The notes under the pieces were generated by a model, which saw only the letters and a list, made by a program, of their open reading frames with translations, made no database searches and was not told the DNA's origin. The translations under genes and the position numbers were made by a program. Positions 1-9,674 of a DNA stretch of 64,000 nucleotides are shown in pieces. Position 1 is the stretch's first letter. Every line of letters starts with the position of its first letter. Source of the DNA: Aliiglaciecola lipolytica E3 (GTDB taxonomy: Bacteria > Pseudomonadota > Gammaproteobacteria > Enterobacterales > Alteromonadaceae); contig NZ_BAEN01000065.1 in the NCBI RefSeq assembly GCF_000314975.1, positions 124,001-188,000 of the forward strand. The letters are read 5' to 3'.

Positions 1-64
1 TACTAAATTCGTTGTTAGCTGGGGAACATCTTTCTAATTTTAGTTTGAATTGAAACGCCTAAAG

Positions 65-89
65 AGCCAACTTTCGAGTTGGCTTTTTT
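65..89 (+). terminator. Intrinsic terminator of a gene upstream of the window
   Basis: A perfect 8-bp stem (AGCCAACT/AGTTGGCT) closes a TTCG tetraloop and is followed by five T. It lies before the first gene of the window, so it most likely ends a plus-strand transcript that starts outside. Confidence 0.8.
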
Positions 90-154
90 GGTTGAATTTA
101 ACAACAAAAAGTCATTAAGTGCGTTAAAGCGCATGGAAATCAGGTAAAAGACAG

Positions 155-182
155 TTGTTCATTTTATCAACGGACGTATAAT
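155..182 (+). promoter_or_regulatory. Sigma-70 promoter for the 100-aa protein/DUF2970 pair
   Basis: TTGTTC (155-160) and a perfect TATAAT (177-182) are separated by 16 bp and lie 30 bp before the ATG at 213, which has a good AAAGGTGG ribosome binding site. Confidence 0.65.
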
Positions 183-212
183 GCACCTTCAATAACGATT
201 AAAGGTGGCCAT

Positions 213-515
213 ATGAACAGGAAGTTAAAAGCCGGTATCTCTATTGGTGCAATCACATTTACTCTCTTTGTTGTAGTACAACCACAATTTTCTAATGTGG
301 ATAGTTTTTGTCAAAATATTGATATAGATAAATATACTGCGGATTCAAACCCTGCAAATCCAGTTAATCGTTGCGCTAATGCGAATCAAAAAAATGTGAG
401 CTGGATGAGTTGGTTTTCAGGACGTTCACGTTATCAATTTCACTACCTTGATTTATTAGAGTTGTTATCCAGAACCACAGACAAACAACCTACTTCCCAC
501 TCGAGTGCTGGTTAA
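213..515 (+). CDS. Small secreted or membrane-anchored hypothetical protein
   Basis: I do not recognise a family. The 100-residue product begins with a basic stretch and one hydrophobic segment (about residues 6-23), consistent with a signal anchor or uncleaved signal peptide. The rest is polar, with two Cys (about residues 33 and 54) that could form a disulfide, and a WMSWF aromatic patch. A strong ribosome binding site and a promoter with perfect -10 lie upstream. Its stop codon abuts the start of the DUF2970 gene, so the two are probably one transcript and translationally coupled. Function unknown. Confidence 0.6.
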   Translation: MNRKLKAGISIGAITFTLFVVVQPQFSNVDSFCQNIDIDKYTADSNPANPVNRCANANQKNVSWMSWFSGRSRYQFHYLDLLELLSRTTDKQPTSHSSAG

Positions 516-713
516 TTGTCGGAATCTAAATCGAATAGTTTATGGGGTGTTTTTAAAAGTGTTGCTGCCAGTATGTTTGGTGTGCAATCCCACCAAAACT
601 ACGAGCATGACTTTCAGCAAAAATCCTTTGTCCCATATTTGTTGGTTGGTATTGTCTTTGTGATTGGTTTAATTCTTGGATTGGTGATAATCGTCAATAT
701 TGCCTTAGGTTAG
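516..713 (+). CDS. DUF2970 family small membrane protein
   Basis: This 65-residue protein matches the pattern of DUF2970: an N-terminal WGVFKSVAASMFGVQS segment, then a short QNYEHDF linker and one C-terminal transmembrane helix (about residues 40-63). The family is widespread in Gammaproteobacteria and has no established function. The start is a TTG directly after the upstream TAA; no ATG is available before the conserved domain, so translation probably depends on the upstream gene. It is convergent with dam. Confidence 0.75.
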   Translation: MSESKSNSLWGVFKSVAASMFGVQSHQNYEHDFQQKSFVPYLLVGIVFVIGLILGLVIIVNIALG

Positions 714-734
714 CACCATACCTGCTTGCCAATG

Positions 735-1553
735 TTACGAATAAAGCGCGAGTAACTCACCTACTTTTACTCTTTGATCGCCTTTTTGGCTGATAGTACG
801 ACTTACCATCAAACTGGTTATATCTGCTTCTGAATAAATATCCCGAGTAAACCGCGTGTCATGATTACTAATCAACACACTAACTGATTTTTTATCGGCA
901 TTGTGCTTCGCCAATTTTGCCAACAACAACTGTTCATCTAACGAGAACCCATTTTTAGCATATTGTGTGAAGTTAGAAGTTAAACTAATCGGTGCGTAAG
1001 GAGGATCGCTATAGATAACATTGCCTTTTCTCGCCCGTGCAAAACTATTTTGAAATGATTCGCAGGTAAACATTGCTTTTTGCGATTTTTCAGCAAAATA
1101 ATACAACTCATTTTTAGGAAAATAAGGCGCTTTGTATTTACCAAATGGTACGTTAAATCCACCTGATAAATTGTATCTGCATAGCCCGTTGTATCCATGT
1201 CGATTTAAATATAAAAATAATAAAGATTTATAAAAAACATCATTTGATTGATTAAATTCTTTACGCAGCTCATAAAATCGTAACGGTTGATTATTGGCAG
1301 CACAAAATAGCTTTTCTGCTTCTTGAATAAAGTACTCTGATTGCGATTTTACAATGTTATATAGGTTTATCAGATCAGGATTGATGTCATTTAATATATA
1401 TTGCGGAAAGTCTGTATTTAGGAAGACAGAGCCTGCGCCGACAAAAGGTTCGATTAATTTATTGCCTTCAGGGAGCCGTTGACAAATTTCATCAATAAGG
1501 CCGTATTTTCCGCCAGCCCATTTTAAAAACGCCCGATTTTTGTTTTTCTTCAT
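735..1553 (-). CDS. dam: DNA adenine methylase Dam
   Basis: Dam methylates the N6 of adenine in GATC and supports mismatch-repair strand choice, replication timing and gene regulation. The protein opens with MKKNKNRAFLKWAGGKYG, nearly identical to E. coli Dam, has the SAM-binding FVGAGSVF motif (about residue 38) and the catalytic DPPY motif (about residue 183). I chose the ATG at 1553 rather than an upstream in-frame start at 1583 because it aligns with the family N-terminus and gives 272 residues, the usual length. It follows damX by 30 bp in the aroK-aroB-damX-dam order known from enterobacteria. Confidence 0.97.
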   Translation of the reverse strand: MKKNKNRAFLKWAGGKYGLIDEICQRLPEGNKLIEPFVGAGSVFLNTDFPQYILNDINPDLINLYNIVKSQSEYFIQEAEKLFCAANNQPLRFYELRKEFNQSNDVFYKSLLFLYLNRHGYNGLCRYNLSGGFNVPFGKYKAPYFPKNELYYFAEKSQKAMFTCESFQNSFARARKGNVIYSDPPYAPISLTSNFTQYAKNGFSLDEQLLLAKLAKHNADKKSVSVLISNHDTRFTRDIYSEADITSLMVSRTISQKGDQRVKVGELLALYS

Positions 1554-1583
1554 GTTCGCTTTTTTGGTGTAACCACAATCCAC

Positions 1584-2966
1584 TTATTGCTGAGATACTG
1601 CCAACTCTTCCTTTATTTGTTTAACTGATTTAGCAAATGGAACTGTTTTGTCTATGCTATCGGGTAATGCAGCAATATACTGCCGCGCTAGTTGGATATT
1701 GGCAAAGGATTTTTTGAAAATCACAACGTGCCAGTCTCCTCCAAATCGTTGAGTGGTATACAGCCAGTGACTGTCTTCTAATCCATGTTGTTGGATAAAT
1801 TGCAGAGCAATAGACTCTTCACTCATGGCAGCGAGTTGTAAAACGAACAGATTATCTTGCAAACTTAATATCGGATGTGACTGTAGTTGTTGCTCCGCTG
1901 TGTCATTATCTGTATTTGAGTCTGTGCTATCTTGTCCATCCTCTTGCTTACTTTCATCGTCTTGCTCATTCACATCCTCTTGTTTGGGGGGAGACTCGGT
2001 GACTTGTTGCAGATCGCGCTGCTGCTGTTTATCGACTTCTTTTTGCCAACTTGTTACCAGCTCTTGACCGTTTTCTGTTTGCTCTTCGTTTGGTTCTTGG
2101 TCTGAAATATTCTGTTCAAGGCTTTGCTGCACTTCTTCAATCGCTTTTTCAGCCTGATCTATATGTTCTGTTACTGAATTATTGTCATCTTGTTTTTTGA
2201 CTGCATCTATCGCCTCCTGTTCAATTGGCGCTTTTTGGGCAATATCGACTTTTGTTGATTGTGGATCTATGAATTGGTTTATCTCGTCAGGATATTGCCA
2301 AAACACCAACATAAAAAATATACCAATGAAAACTAGGCCTGCTACGAGTTTAAATATCGGTTTGCGAATAATGGAGCCTGAATCTACTTCCTCTAGCGTA
2401 TTAAACTGTCGCTCGATACGTGCACGTCTTTGACGGATGCTTTGGCTTAAATTGTCTGCAATTTGGTTTGATGAAACAATTTCATTGCTTAACAATATGG
2501 GGAGGTGTTGATTATCTTGAGCTAAGTTGGTTTTGGCCGATTGCGTCCATTGAGCGTTACCAAATAACAATACATTAAGATGATGACCTTTATTTAAATC
2601 TTTGTTTTTTAACACTAATCGCCATAATTCATTTAATAAAGAAGTTGAAATATGCTGAGCAGCGCAAATACAAATTAATATTGGCCCTGAATCTTTTGGA
2701 ATTTGTTGAATGAGTTGTTTATCTAATGGGTCATTAGGGGAAAGTGGGGCACTAACCAATTGTCGATATATTTCATTTCGATAATCGGAATCCCGCAGTT
2801 GGCTTTCACCATTAATAAAGGCAACCTCAGTATTTTCATGTTGGTTAGCGATAAACTGTTGCAGTGAGGATTGCTGTTGAGACAGGCTTTCGCAGCTAAT
2901 AAAAATGAGCTGCGACGAGTACGAAACTAAATATTCCAGCCGACTATGCAACTCGTTGATCGCCAC
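1584..2966 (-). CDS. damX: DamX-like SPOR-domain cell division protein
   Basis: DamX is an inner-membrane protein that binds septal peptidoglycan. Three parts are visible: an N-terminal region of about 200 residues resembling an AAA domain but with no Walker A motif, one transmembrane helix (about residues 207-225), then a long acidic Gln/Glu/Asp-rich periplasmic linker (about 240-365) and a C-terminal SPOR domain (about 373-450, starting LFVLQLAAMS and including DWHVVIFKKS). The linker is low complexity and likely disordered. It starts 11 bp after the aroB stop and is cotranscribed with dam. Confidence 0.9.
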   Translation of the reverse strand: MAINELHSRLEYLVSYSSQLIFISCESLSQQQSSLQQFIANQHENTEVAFINGESQLRDSDYRNEIYRQLVSAPLSPNDPLDKQLIQQIPKDSGPILICICAAQHISTSLLNELWRLVLKNKDLNKGHHLNVLLFGNAQWTQSAKTNLAQDNQHLPILLSNEIVSSNQIADNLSQSIRQRRARIERQFNTLEEVDSGSIIRKPIFKLVAGLVFIGIFFMLVFWQYPDEINQFIDPQSTKVDIAQKAPIEQEAIDAVKKQDDNNSVTEHIDQAEKAIEEVQQSLEQNISDQEPNEEQTENGQELVTSWQKEVDKQQQRDLQQVTESPPKQEDVNEQDDESKQEDGQDSTDSNTDNDTAEQQLQSHPILSLQDNLFVLQLAAMSEESIALQFIQQHGLEDSHWLYTTQRFGGDWHVVIFKKSFANIQLARQYIAALPDSIDKTVPFAKSVKQIKEELAVSQQ

Positions 2967-2977
2967 AATCCTATCTC

Positions 2978-4048
2978 TTATTTATTTAATATGTTTTGCA
3001 ATAAACTAGGCTCTATGTCTTTCGTTACTATTGCTTCACCGATGCTAACTGGAATAATAAACCTGATCGTGCCAGATAGCACTTTTTTATCATGCTGCAT
3101 GTGTCGCATGAAAATTTCATAATTCATATGTTCAGGTGCTTCTGTAGGCAGGTCGAAAAGCTTTATTAGGTTAACCATTCGGTCTAAATCGGCTTGTGAT
3201 ATCCATTCTTTGGCGCGGGCTACTTTGGCCGCTAATACCATGCCACAGCCAACAGCCTCACCGTGCAACCAATTTCCATAGCCTTGTTCAGCTTCTATTG
3301 CATGGCCAAAAGTATGCCCAAGGTTTAGTAATGCGCGGATACCATTTTCTTTCTCATCTTTCGAAACAATCTCTGCTTTAATTTCGCAGCAGCGCTGAAT
3401 GACATATTTCAAATGTTCAGATGATAAGTTTTTTAATGCCTCAGCGTTGTTTTCTAGCCAATTAAAAAATGCGCCATCGTAAATGATGCCATATTTAATC
3501 ACTTCCGCCATGCCGGCGGCAAACTCTCTAGGTGGTAAGGTTTTTAACGTATCAATGTCGATTACTACTGATTGTGGTTGATAGAACGCCCCAATCATGT
3601 TTTTGCCTAAAGGGTGGTTAACCGCGGTTTTCCCTCCCACAGAAGAATCCACTTGCGAAAGTAATGTAGTGGGGACTTGAATAAAGGGCATGCCACGTTG
3701 AAAACTTGCTGCAACAAACCCTGTTAGATCACCTATCACGCCACCACCTAGTGCAATCAAGGTGGTATCTCGAGCAGCGTGTTGTTCTAAGAGTTGGGTG
3801 ATAACCACATTGAATTGGGTAAGGTTTTTATGTTGTTCGCCATCAGGCAGGCAAATAACCTTAACATCTATGTCATTTAACGTGCTTAACAAGGTTTGCA
3901 GATAAAGAGGTTTAACAACCTCGTTCGTGACCACAATCGCTTTGCCACTTTTAATCTGGTGTTTAAATGAGTCTGTAGAAGTTAATAATCCGGAGTCGAT
4001 ATTGATTGGGTAACTACGCTCACCCAACTCAACTGTAATTGTGGACAT
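2978..4048 (-). CDS. aroB: 3-dehydroquinate synthase
   Basis: AroB converts DAHP to 3-dehydroquinate, the second step of the shikimate pathway, using NAD and a divalent metal. The 356-residue product has the expected length and motifs: the glycine-rich [15 protein letters not shown]-binding segment, [15 protein letters not shown], and metal-ligand regions around [11 protein letters not shown] and [11 protein letters not shown]. It sits 32 bp after aroK, which acts later in the same pathway. Confidence 0.97.
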   Translation of the reverse strand: MSTITVELGERSYPINIDSGLLTSTDSFKHQIKSGKAIVVTNEVVKPLYLQTLLSTLNDIDVKVICLPDGEQHKNLTQFNVVITQLLEQHAARDTTLIALGGGVIGDLTGFVAASFQRGMPFIQVPTTLLSQVDSSVGGKTAVNHPLGKNMIGAFYQPQSVVIDIDTLKTLPPREFAAGMAEVIKYGIIYDGAFFNWLENNAEALKNLSSEHLKYVIQRCCEIKAEIVSKDEKENGIRALLNLGHTFGHAIEAEQGYGNWLHGEAVGCGMVLAAKVARAKEWISQADLDRMVNLIKLFDLPTEAPEHMNYEIFMRHMQHDKKVLSGTIRFIIPVSIGEAIVTKDIEPSLLQNILNK

Positions 4049-4080
4049 GAGCGCACTACCTCGTGTATGGAATGGTCTAG

Positions 4081-4596
4081 TTAAAGCCCAATTTTATCAA
4101 TTATTTGGCTAGCGACTGCTCTTGCACTTTGATCATCAGTGTCAACAACATAGTCAGCTACTTCTTCATAAAGTGGATTACGGGAATCAGCAAGTTCACG
4201 TAACACCATTTCTGGATCGTCTTTTTGCAACAATGGACGGCGTTTATCTCGCTGAGTACGCGCTACTTGTTTGTCGATAGTCGTCTGCAAATAAACCACG
4301 ATACCTCGAGCTGACAGACGATTCCGTACGTTTTTACTTACAACAGAGCCGCCACCGGTGGCTAAGACAATACCCTGTTTATCAGTCAAATCGTTGATCA
4401 CGGTTTCTTCTCTTAGTCGAAAACCATCTTCACCTTCCAAATCAAATATCCAAGCGATATCTGCACCAGTGCGGCGTTCGATTTCCTGATCGGAATCAAA
4501 AAATTCAAGATGAAGTTCGTCGGCGAGATGCCTTCCTATCGTACTTTTGCCAGCTCCCATTGGGCCAACAAGAAAAATATTACGCTTTTCTGCCAT
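4081..4596 (-). CDS. aroK: Shikimate kinase I
   Basis: AroK phosphorylates shikimate with ATP. The protein has the Walker A motif [11 protein letters not shown] near residue 11, the shikimate-binding FDSDQEIE and FRLREE segments, the GGG loop (LATGGGSV) and the lid arginines in RDKRRPLL. Length (171) is that of the family. It is first in the aroK-aroB-damX-dam transcript, followed upstream by a 420-bp gap before pilQ. Confidence 0.97.
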   Translation of the reverse strand: MAEKRNIFLVGPMGAGKSTIGRHLADELHLEFFDSDQEIERRTGADIAWIFDLEGEDGFRLREETVINDLTDKQGIVLATGGGSVVSKNVRNRLSARGIVVYLQTTIDKQVARTQRDKRRPLLQKDDPEMVLRELADSRNPLYEEVADYVVDTDDQSARAVASQIIDKIGL

Positions 4597-5016
4597 TTTT
4601 GCTTATATCACAACTTTAGTTAACTGGGGGTTTGCGTCCCAATTTGAATTATTCCAATTACGTAAAAGTCCCATTTAATCAATTGGTTAAATAAACCGAA
4701 TAGATTGAATTCGTTTATGCAATTGGTCTGAACATGACCTCGTCGAAATTTCGAGAGCGCGATTATCTCAGTTATATGCTGAAATTTGCAAGTTTTGTTG
4801 TGCTTAATTTGCTTCTGCTTGATATGTGGGGCTAAAAAGAGGGGCTATTTCCCATCTTAAGTGCTCACTAATTCCCAGTTAATTATCCAAAGGTGAAGGG
4901 AATTCACTGTTAATCATAAATAATGAGCGGATTTTTGATGGGTTTTTTTAGGTTGTCTACTCAAAATAAAAGGGCAATATGAATTGCCCTTTGTACAGAT
5001 ACACTAAAAACTTTAC
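4597..5016. other. Intergenic region between pilQ and aroK
   Basis: There is no credible ORF. The part next to 5016 holds the pilQ terminator. The part next to 4597 should hold the aroK promoter: on the minus strand TTGATT and TAATTG spaced 16 bp are possible but weak. A short palindrome CGAAATTTCG lies near 4747. Nothing else is recognisable. Confidence 0.5.
4963..4992 (-). terminator. Terminator of the pilMNOPQ operon
   Basis: A perfect 10-bp inverted repeat (AAAGGGCAAT/ATTGCCCTTT, loop ATGA) lies 25 bp past the pilQ stop and is followed on the minus strand by a T-rich tract. Confidence 0.85.
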
Positions 5017-6783
5017 TTAAAGCGAGTCGACTAAGATTTTAGGCGTGACGAAAATTAACAGTTCGCGTTTTTCATTTATTTTTTGTGAGTTTCTAAATAG
5101 TCCGCCTACTACAGGTAAGTCACCTAGCAAAGGTATTTTAGATACGTCGTCTGTTGAAGTCTGTTGGAAAATTCCACCCAGTACAATTGTTTCCCCATTT
5201 TCAACTAATACTTGTGTGCTTATTTCTTGGGTATCGATGGCTACCGCAGGACCGGTTGAAGTAGAAACGGTTTCGCCACGAGTATCTTGAGTTACCACTA
5301 AATTTAATATCACGCGGTTGTCTGGGGTGATGTGAGGTGTCACTTTAAGACTTAACACAGCTTTTTTAAATTCTACCGAAGTTGCACCGCTTGATGTCGC
5401 TTGTACATAAGGAATTTCAGTACCTTGCTCGATGTAAGCTTCTTGTTGATTTGCCACAGTGATTCTTGGACTGGCGATGATTTCACCTTTGTTTTCTGAT
5501 TCAAGGGCACTTAGTTCTAAATCAATAATGGTGCCGTCAACTAATCGAGCAATTTGTAAACCAATACGGCCAGCTGGGTTAGAAACAGGTAGGTTTACAT
5601 TAAGTCTGTCTGCTAAATCCGGTAACGTGCCGCCAGCGATGGCATCAGCGCCTTCCAAAGAACCTGAAATGCCGCCGTCTGAGGTACGGTCACTCAGGCC
5701 CCATCTCACTCCAAGTTGTTCATCGACATTATCACGCACCGTAACCATTCTTGATTCAATCAATACTTGTTTGATTGGAATGTCTAGCGCTTTAATTAAC
5801 GAACGCGCTTCTTCTACTGAGTCTGCGGTATCACGCAATAAAACAGTATTTGTACGCTCATCGATGGTAACTGAGCCTCTTGAGCTTAAAATACTTGCAT
5901 CAGCAGATTTTAGAATCGCCGCCATTTCGGCTGCTTTTGCATAATTAATTTGAATGTTAACTGAGCTTAGCGGTGCTAAATCAGCCACTTGTTGTTTCGA
6001 CTGCAATTGCTGGGTTTCACGTGCTGTCAGCTCTTCTGAAGGCGCGATAAGTAATATGTTGCCTTCCAGTCGTTTGTCGAGTCCTTTGATCTTTAAAATC
6101 ATTTCAAGTGCTTGATCCCAAGGCACGCCAGATAAACTGATAGTGACATTGCCACTTACCGTGTCTGTAGTCACTAAATTGAAGCCATTAACCTGAGCAA
6201 TGATTTGTAATACCTGGCGTACAGGTACGTCTTGAAAATCTAATGATATTGGCTCACCGGTAAACACCGAAGAAGCATTATTGTTATCAGGCTCATTATC
6301 TTTTTCAATTTCAATGACTAGTTGCTGGTTGTTTTTCCTGTGAGTAAAGGTTGCTTTACTGGCCAAGTTGAATTCTATTTTACTGCCTTTTGTTTCCTGA
6401 AACGTTTCAATGCTAGTAACTTGGGTTGCAAAATCGGCAACATCTAAAGTAAATAACTGTTCATCACCTAGTTTTACCGCGGGTAATGAGAGCACAAGCT
6501 TTTGGCTTTGCTGCGACAGTTGCATTTGATAGTCAGCATTATTGAAATCTAACGTAACGCGAGCCCCGCCAGTTGAGTTACGCTTAAAATCAATGTCGTT
6601 CAATTCTGAACGAAATACACTTGCGACTTTCTTGTCGGGATCAACTAACACTGGCTGAGCTTGTTGGGCCATTGAATTAAGCGAAACAAATGTCATTCCG
6701 GCTATTGCTAAAAACAGCCAAAAGCAAGTTCGATTAGCTCTATTCAGCTTTTTATTAAAGATAAAACGTTCAGACATTATCAT
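5017..6783 (-). CDS. pilQ: Type IV pilus secretin PilQ
   Basis: PilQ forms the outer-membrane channel through which type IV pili extend. It has a signal peptide (about residues 15-40), an AMIN domain (about 50-155), an STN/secretin N0 region (about 172-240, LDFQDVPVRQVLQIIAQ), an N1 domain and the C-terminal secretin core ending with VGGLFRNSQK and LLIFVTP. At 588 residues it is short: only one AMIN domain is visible where some homologues have two. The start could also be the ATG six bases on (6777), better spaced from AGGAG. It overlaps pilP by 14 bp as last gene of pilMNOPQ. Confidence 0.95.
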   Translation of the reverse strand: MIMSERFIFNKKLNRANRTCFWLFLAIAGMTFVSLNSMAQQAQPVLVDPDKKVASVFRSELNDIDFKRNSTGGARVTLDFNNADYQMQLSQQSQKLVLSLPAVKLGDEQLFTLDVADFATQVTSIETFQETKGSKIEFNLASKATFTHRKNNQQLVIEIEKDNEPDNNNASSVFTGEPISLDFQDVPVRQVLQIIAQVNGFNLVTTDTVSGNVTISLSGVPWDQALEMILKIKGLDKRLEGNILLIAPSEELTARETQQLQSKQQVADLAPLSSVNIQINYAKAAEMAAILKSADASILSSRGSVTIDERTNTVLLRDTADSVEEARSLIKALDIPIKQVLIESRMVTVRDNVDEQLGVRWGLSDRTSDGGISGSLEGADAIAGGTLPDLADRLNVNLPVSNPAGRIGLQIARLVDGTIIDLELSALESENKGEIIASPRITVANQQEAYIEQGTEIPYVQATSSGATSVEFKKAVLSLKVTPHITPDNRVILNLVVTQDTRGETVSTSTGPAVAIDTQEISTQVLVENGETIVLGGIFQQTSTDDVSKIPLLGDLPVVGGLFRNSQKINEKRELLIFVTPKILVDSL

Positions 6784-7306
6784 TTTCTCCTGCCCGTGAA
6801 GACATGCTCAGTATTGCTTTATTTTTTTGCCAGCAGCCGGCCCCATCTGGCAACATTTCTTCAATTGATATGTCGCCATTCTGAATTGATGTTATACGTC
6901 CAAAAAACAAACCTATGTAGTCTCCTGTAGTGACTTTGTGCAAGGAACCATCGTTTGCGGTAACTAATGCCCAATTTCTTCCCAAGCTAGTGAATGTGCC
7001 AGAAATCGTTAATGCATCAAGTCCAAACCCTTCAAGAGCGCCTTTGATTCTATTGAAATCAGGTTGTAAACAATTTTCACGTTTCGTCTCTACAGTTTGC
7101 ACTGCAACATTTCGAGGACGTTTAAACGGGCTGCGAAGATCAGCTGCCTTATATTCGAAAGCAGGCTGCGTTTTAAATTCAGGATAAGGTTCTATGTTCA
7201 CAGATGTACTTTGTTTCACTTCAACAACATATGTTACCAAGTCATCCGTTTGCGCTTCGCACCCGGCCAACGCAATTGCCGCGAAAAGTAAAGATAGTTT
7301 TCTCAT
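6770..7306 (-). CDS. pilP: Type IV pilus inner-membrane lipoprotein PilP
   Basis: PilP links the PilMNO inner-membrane platform to the PilQ secretin. The 178-residue product has a lipoprotein signal peptide with lipobox LAGC (Cys at about residue 16), a flexible stretch, the RSPFKRP motif typical of PilP, and a C-terminal beta domain (about 80-165) expected to bind PilQ N0. It overlaps pilO by 4 bp, so translation is coupled. Confidence 0.95.
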   Translation of the reverse strand: MRKLSLLFAAIALAGCEAQTDDLVTYVVEVKQSTSVNIEPYPEFKTQPAFEYKAADLRSPFKRPRNVAVQTVETKRENCLQPDFNRIKGALEGFGLDALTISGTFTSLGRNWALVTANDGSLHKVTTGDYIGLFFGRITSIQNGDISIEEMLPDGAGCWQKNKAILSMSSRAGENDNV

Positions 7307-7902
7307 CGGCTTTGCTCCGATACTGCAGTGCGATAGGTTTTAGCTTGAAGCTGCAATTTTAATTCTGAACCTTGTTGGGTGATATCAAAATTATGCAGTG
7401 TCACAATGCGCGGCAGTCCAGCGATGTTTGACACAAACTGACCAAATTCGTGGTAATCACCTGTCACTTCCATCTGGATTGGTAACTCAGTATAAAATTC
7501 TTTAGGAATTTCTTGTTGCCAATTTATCAACTTGAAGTTTAATCCGGCGGTTGTCCCTACAAATGTAATGTCGTCAATTAATCCAGGCGTTTCATTACTG
7601 GTTGGTAACGATTTCAGCATCGACGAAAAGTCAGCTTCTATGCGTGCTAACTGATCTTCATAGGCTTTTAAGTTAACCGCAATTCTGTATTTTGCCGCAA
7701 AGGTTTGTTTAAGTTCAGCTTCTTCAGCTTGAGTTCTATCTAATACCGGTAATTTAGAGGAAATTAACCCGTAATAACCGCCTACGGCAACCAAAATCGC
7801 TACGAATACTGCAACCACTGTTTTTACTTCGAACGGCCAATTTGCAACCTGTTCGAAATCGAGATCATTCATCTCTTTAAGTTTATTTACATCAAATTTC
7901 AT
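7303..7902 (-). CDS. pilO: Type IV pilus assembly protein PilO
   Basis: PilO is a bitopic inner-membrane protein that dimerises with PilN. One transmembrane helix (about residues 28-48) follows a short cytoplasmic tail, then a coiled coil (about 55-100) and a ferredoxin-like domain (about 110-190, EVTGDYHEFGQFVSNIAGLP). Length (199) and position between pilN and pilP match the family; ends overlap both neighbours by 4 bp. Confidence 0.95.
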   Translation of the reverse strand: MKFDVNKLKEMNDLDFEQVANWPFEVKTVVAVFVAILVAVGGYYGLISSKLPVLDRTQAEEAELKQTFAAKYRIAVNLKAYEDQLARIEADFSSMLKSLPTSNETPGLIDDITFVGTTAGLNFKLINWQQEIPKEFYTELPIQMEVTGDYHEFGQFVSNIAGLPRIVTLHNFDITQQGSELKLQLQAKTYRTAVSEQSR

Positions 7903-8483
7903 AGTTGGCCCTCCTCAGGTTTTGCTGAGAAGTCAGGAGCGACTGACGAATTTATCGAGAAAGTTAATTTAAATTCACTCACCGCATCTGGCGCAGTTGT
8001 ATCTGCCACGATTGATGATAATTCACCTTGACCAAATATTTTTGAGTTTTCTATATTGCGCATGAAGGAAGACAAACGATTGTTTGATTCACTGACACCG
8101 GATAGCTCAACCGTGTTACCTTGGCGAGAGAATGAGCGGAAAGAAACTCCTGGTGGAACCAATCGCGCTAATTCATCAAATACTATTGGTGCGACATTAC
8201 GGCTAGTTTGTAGTTGTTCGATTAGGGCCATACGTTGCTCGATGGCTTTTTTACTTTCTTTAATATCTTTGATTTTTGCTATTTCTGCATCAAGAACAGC
8301 AATTTGCCCCTGTAAAAATGCGTTACGTTGATTTTGATTGGCAATTCTGCTGTCCACTAACACACCAAACAGATACACGATGATCATGATAAATAACGCC
8401 ACTGCAAACAGCAAAGTAAAGAAGTCTTTTTTCTGCCTTTGACGCAGTTCTTCACGCCACGGCAATAGGTTTACATGTGACAT
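7899..8483 (-). CDS. pilN: Type IV pilus assembly protein PilN
   Basis: PilN binds PilM through its cytoplasmic N-terminus, which here carries the conserved INLLPWRE-type motif as VNLLPWREELR (residues 4-14). A transmembrane helix (about 23-43), a coiled coil (about 48-95) and a ferredoxin-like periplasmic domain follow. It overlaps pilM by 13 bp and pilO by 4 bp. Confidence 0.95.
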   Translation of the reverse strand: MSHVNLLPWREELRQRQKKDFFTLLFAVALFIMIIVYLFGVLVDSRIANQNQRNAFLQGQIAVLDAEIAKIKDIKESKKAIEQRMALIEQLQTSRNVAPIVFDELARLVPPGVSFRSFSRQGNTVELSGVSESNNRLSSFMRNIENSKIFGQGELSSIVADTTAPDAVSEFKLTFSINSSVAPDFSAKPEEGQL

Positions 8484-9538
8484 GGTTTAAAACTCCTAGA
8501 CGCTAATCCGGCCGCAATTGCTAGTTGCGGAGCAACTTTATGAAAACCTTGTTGTTCAGCCTTTTCCGAAATCTGCATATCTTTAAATGGATTAAATATG
8601 GAAACGTCGATAGCTAACTCTCCCTCTAGCTCGGCAGCAATTTCTTCTATGTTTGCACCGCCTCCGGACAATATCATGGCTTCAGGACGTTCTGCACCGG
8701 TAGAACTAATATACATTTGTACTGCGCGGCTGATATGTTGATTTAAGTTTGCTAAGAAAATCGGGAACGTATCCTCTCGCCAAGTAGCGGGTAGATCGCC
8801 ATTCACTAATTGTTGTTCTGTTTCAGATTTTTCAAGGGTGTGAATAATACTTAAGTCTTGAATGAGGCTATTCATTCCAAAGCTGTGTTCTTTGCTATAA
8901 ATCACTCGATCATTCAAAACTACACAAAGTTGTAATTGCGAAGCGCCAATATTGAAACACAATATGGGTTTATCTTCTGGATAGTCTGCAAACTCGATAA
9001 TTGCATTACCTAACGCGTAACTTTCAATATCCACAACTTTAGGATTAAATTCCACTTCTCTTAGCAAAGTTATGCGACTATCAACGACATCTTTATGCGC
9101 TGCACTAAGTAACACATCAACTTTACCCACGTGAGTTTTACTTTCGCCCAGCTCTTCAAAATCTAAATATACTTCTTCTAGAGGATAAGGAATTAGGCTA
9201 TCGGACTCTATTTCTATTTGGGTTTCAAGTTCAAAATCTTGTTGATCTGGGTCCATATAGACGATTTTACTTAAAACAGAACCGCCAGATATCGCAACCA
9301 CAACATCTTTCTTTTTACTCTTTAAAGAAAGCTTCACTTTTTTCAGTGCATTACTCACGGCATCGAAATCTTTTATTTCTCTGTCAGCAAAGGCATTGCC
9401 GTTTATCTGCTCACATGCGAAACTCTGCACCTTAATTTGGCTGCCTTCTTGTTCAAACAAAACGGCCTTAATATACCGTGTACCGATATCGAGACCTATC
9501 ATTTGTGAGGCTTTTTTCTTAAAAAGTTGTTTCAACAC
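8471..9538 (-). CDS. pilM: Type IV pilus actin-like ATPase PilM
   Basis: PilM is a cytoplasmic actin-like protein that assembles with PilN under the pilus base. Actin-fold motifs are visible: IGLDIGTRYIKAV near the N-terminus (phosphate 1), FNIGASQLQLCVV in the middle and LSGGGANI near residue 292. The start is GTG, immediately followed by Leu-Lys-Gln; there is no better ATG. It heads the operon and diverges from mrcA across 136 bp, the standard gammaproteobacterial order. Confidence 0.95.
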   Translation of the reverse strand: MLKQLFKKKASQMIGLDIGTRYIKAVLFEQEGSQIKVQSFACEQINGNAFADREIKDFDAVSNALKKVKLSLKSKKKDVVVAISGGSVLSKIVYMDPDQQDFELETQIEIESDSLIPYPLEEVYLDFEELGESKTHVGKVDVLLSAAHKDVVDSRITLLREVEFNPKVVDIESYALGNAIIEFADYPEDKPILCFNIGASQLQLCVVLNDRVIYSKEHSFGMNSLIQDLSIIHTLEKSETEQQLVNGDLPATWREDTFPIFLANLNQHISRAVQMYISSTGAERPEAMILSGGGANIEEIAAELEGELAIDVSIFNPFKDMQISEKAEQQGFHKVAPQLAIAAGLASRSFKPCHM

Positions 9539-9674
9539 AATTAGTTCCGAACCATCTTAGTTGCTTTAGTTTTACCATTATTACGCACTTTTTTGTTTTT
9601 TATGGTTCTAATAACGGTACATAGGTATAAAATATAAATCATTTATTCAATTTTGCTCTGGTAGTTTTATTTTT

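Noticed and set aside
1825-2067. Cys/Ser-rich ORF antisense to damX.
   Set aside because: It mirrors the Gln/Glu/Asp-rich linker of DamX read on the other strand; low complexity explains the open frame.
5459-5944. A 161-codon ORF antisense to pilQ.
   Set aside because: pilQ is unmistakable on the other strand; the antisense frame lacks a ribosome binding site and any recognisable domain.
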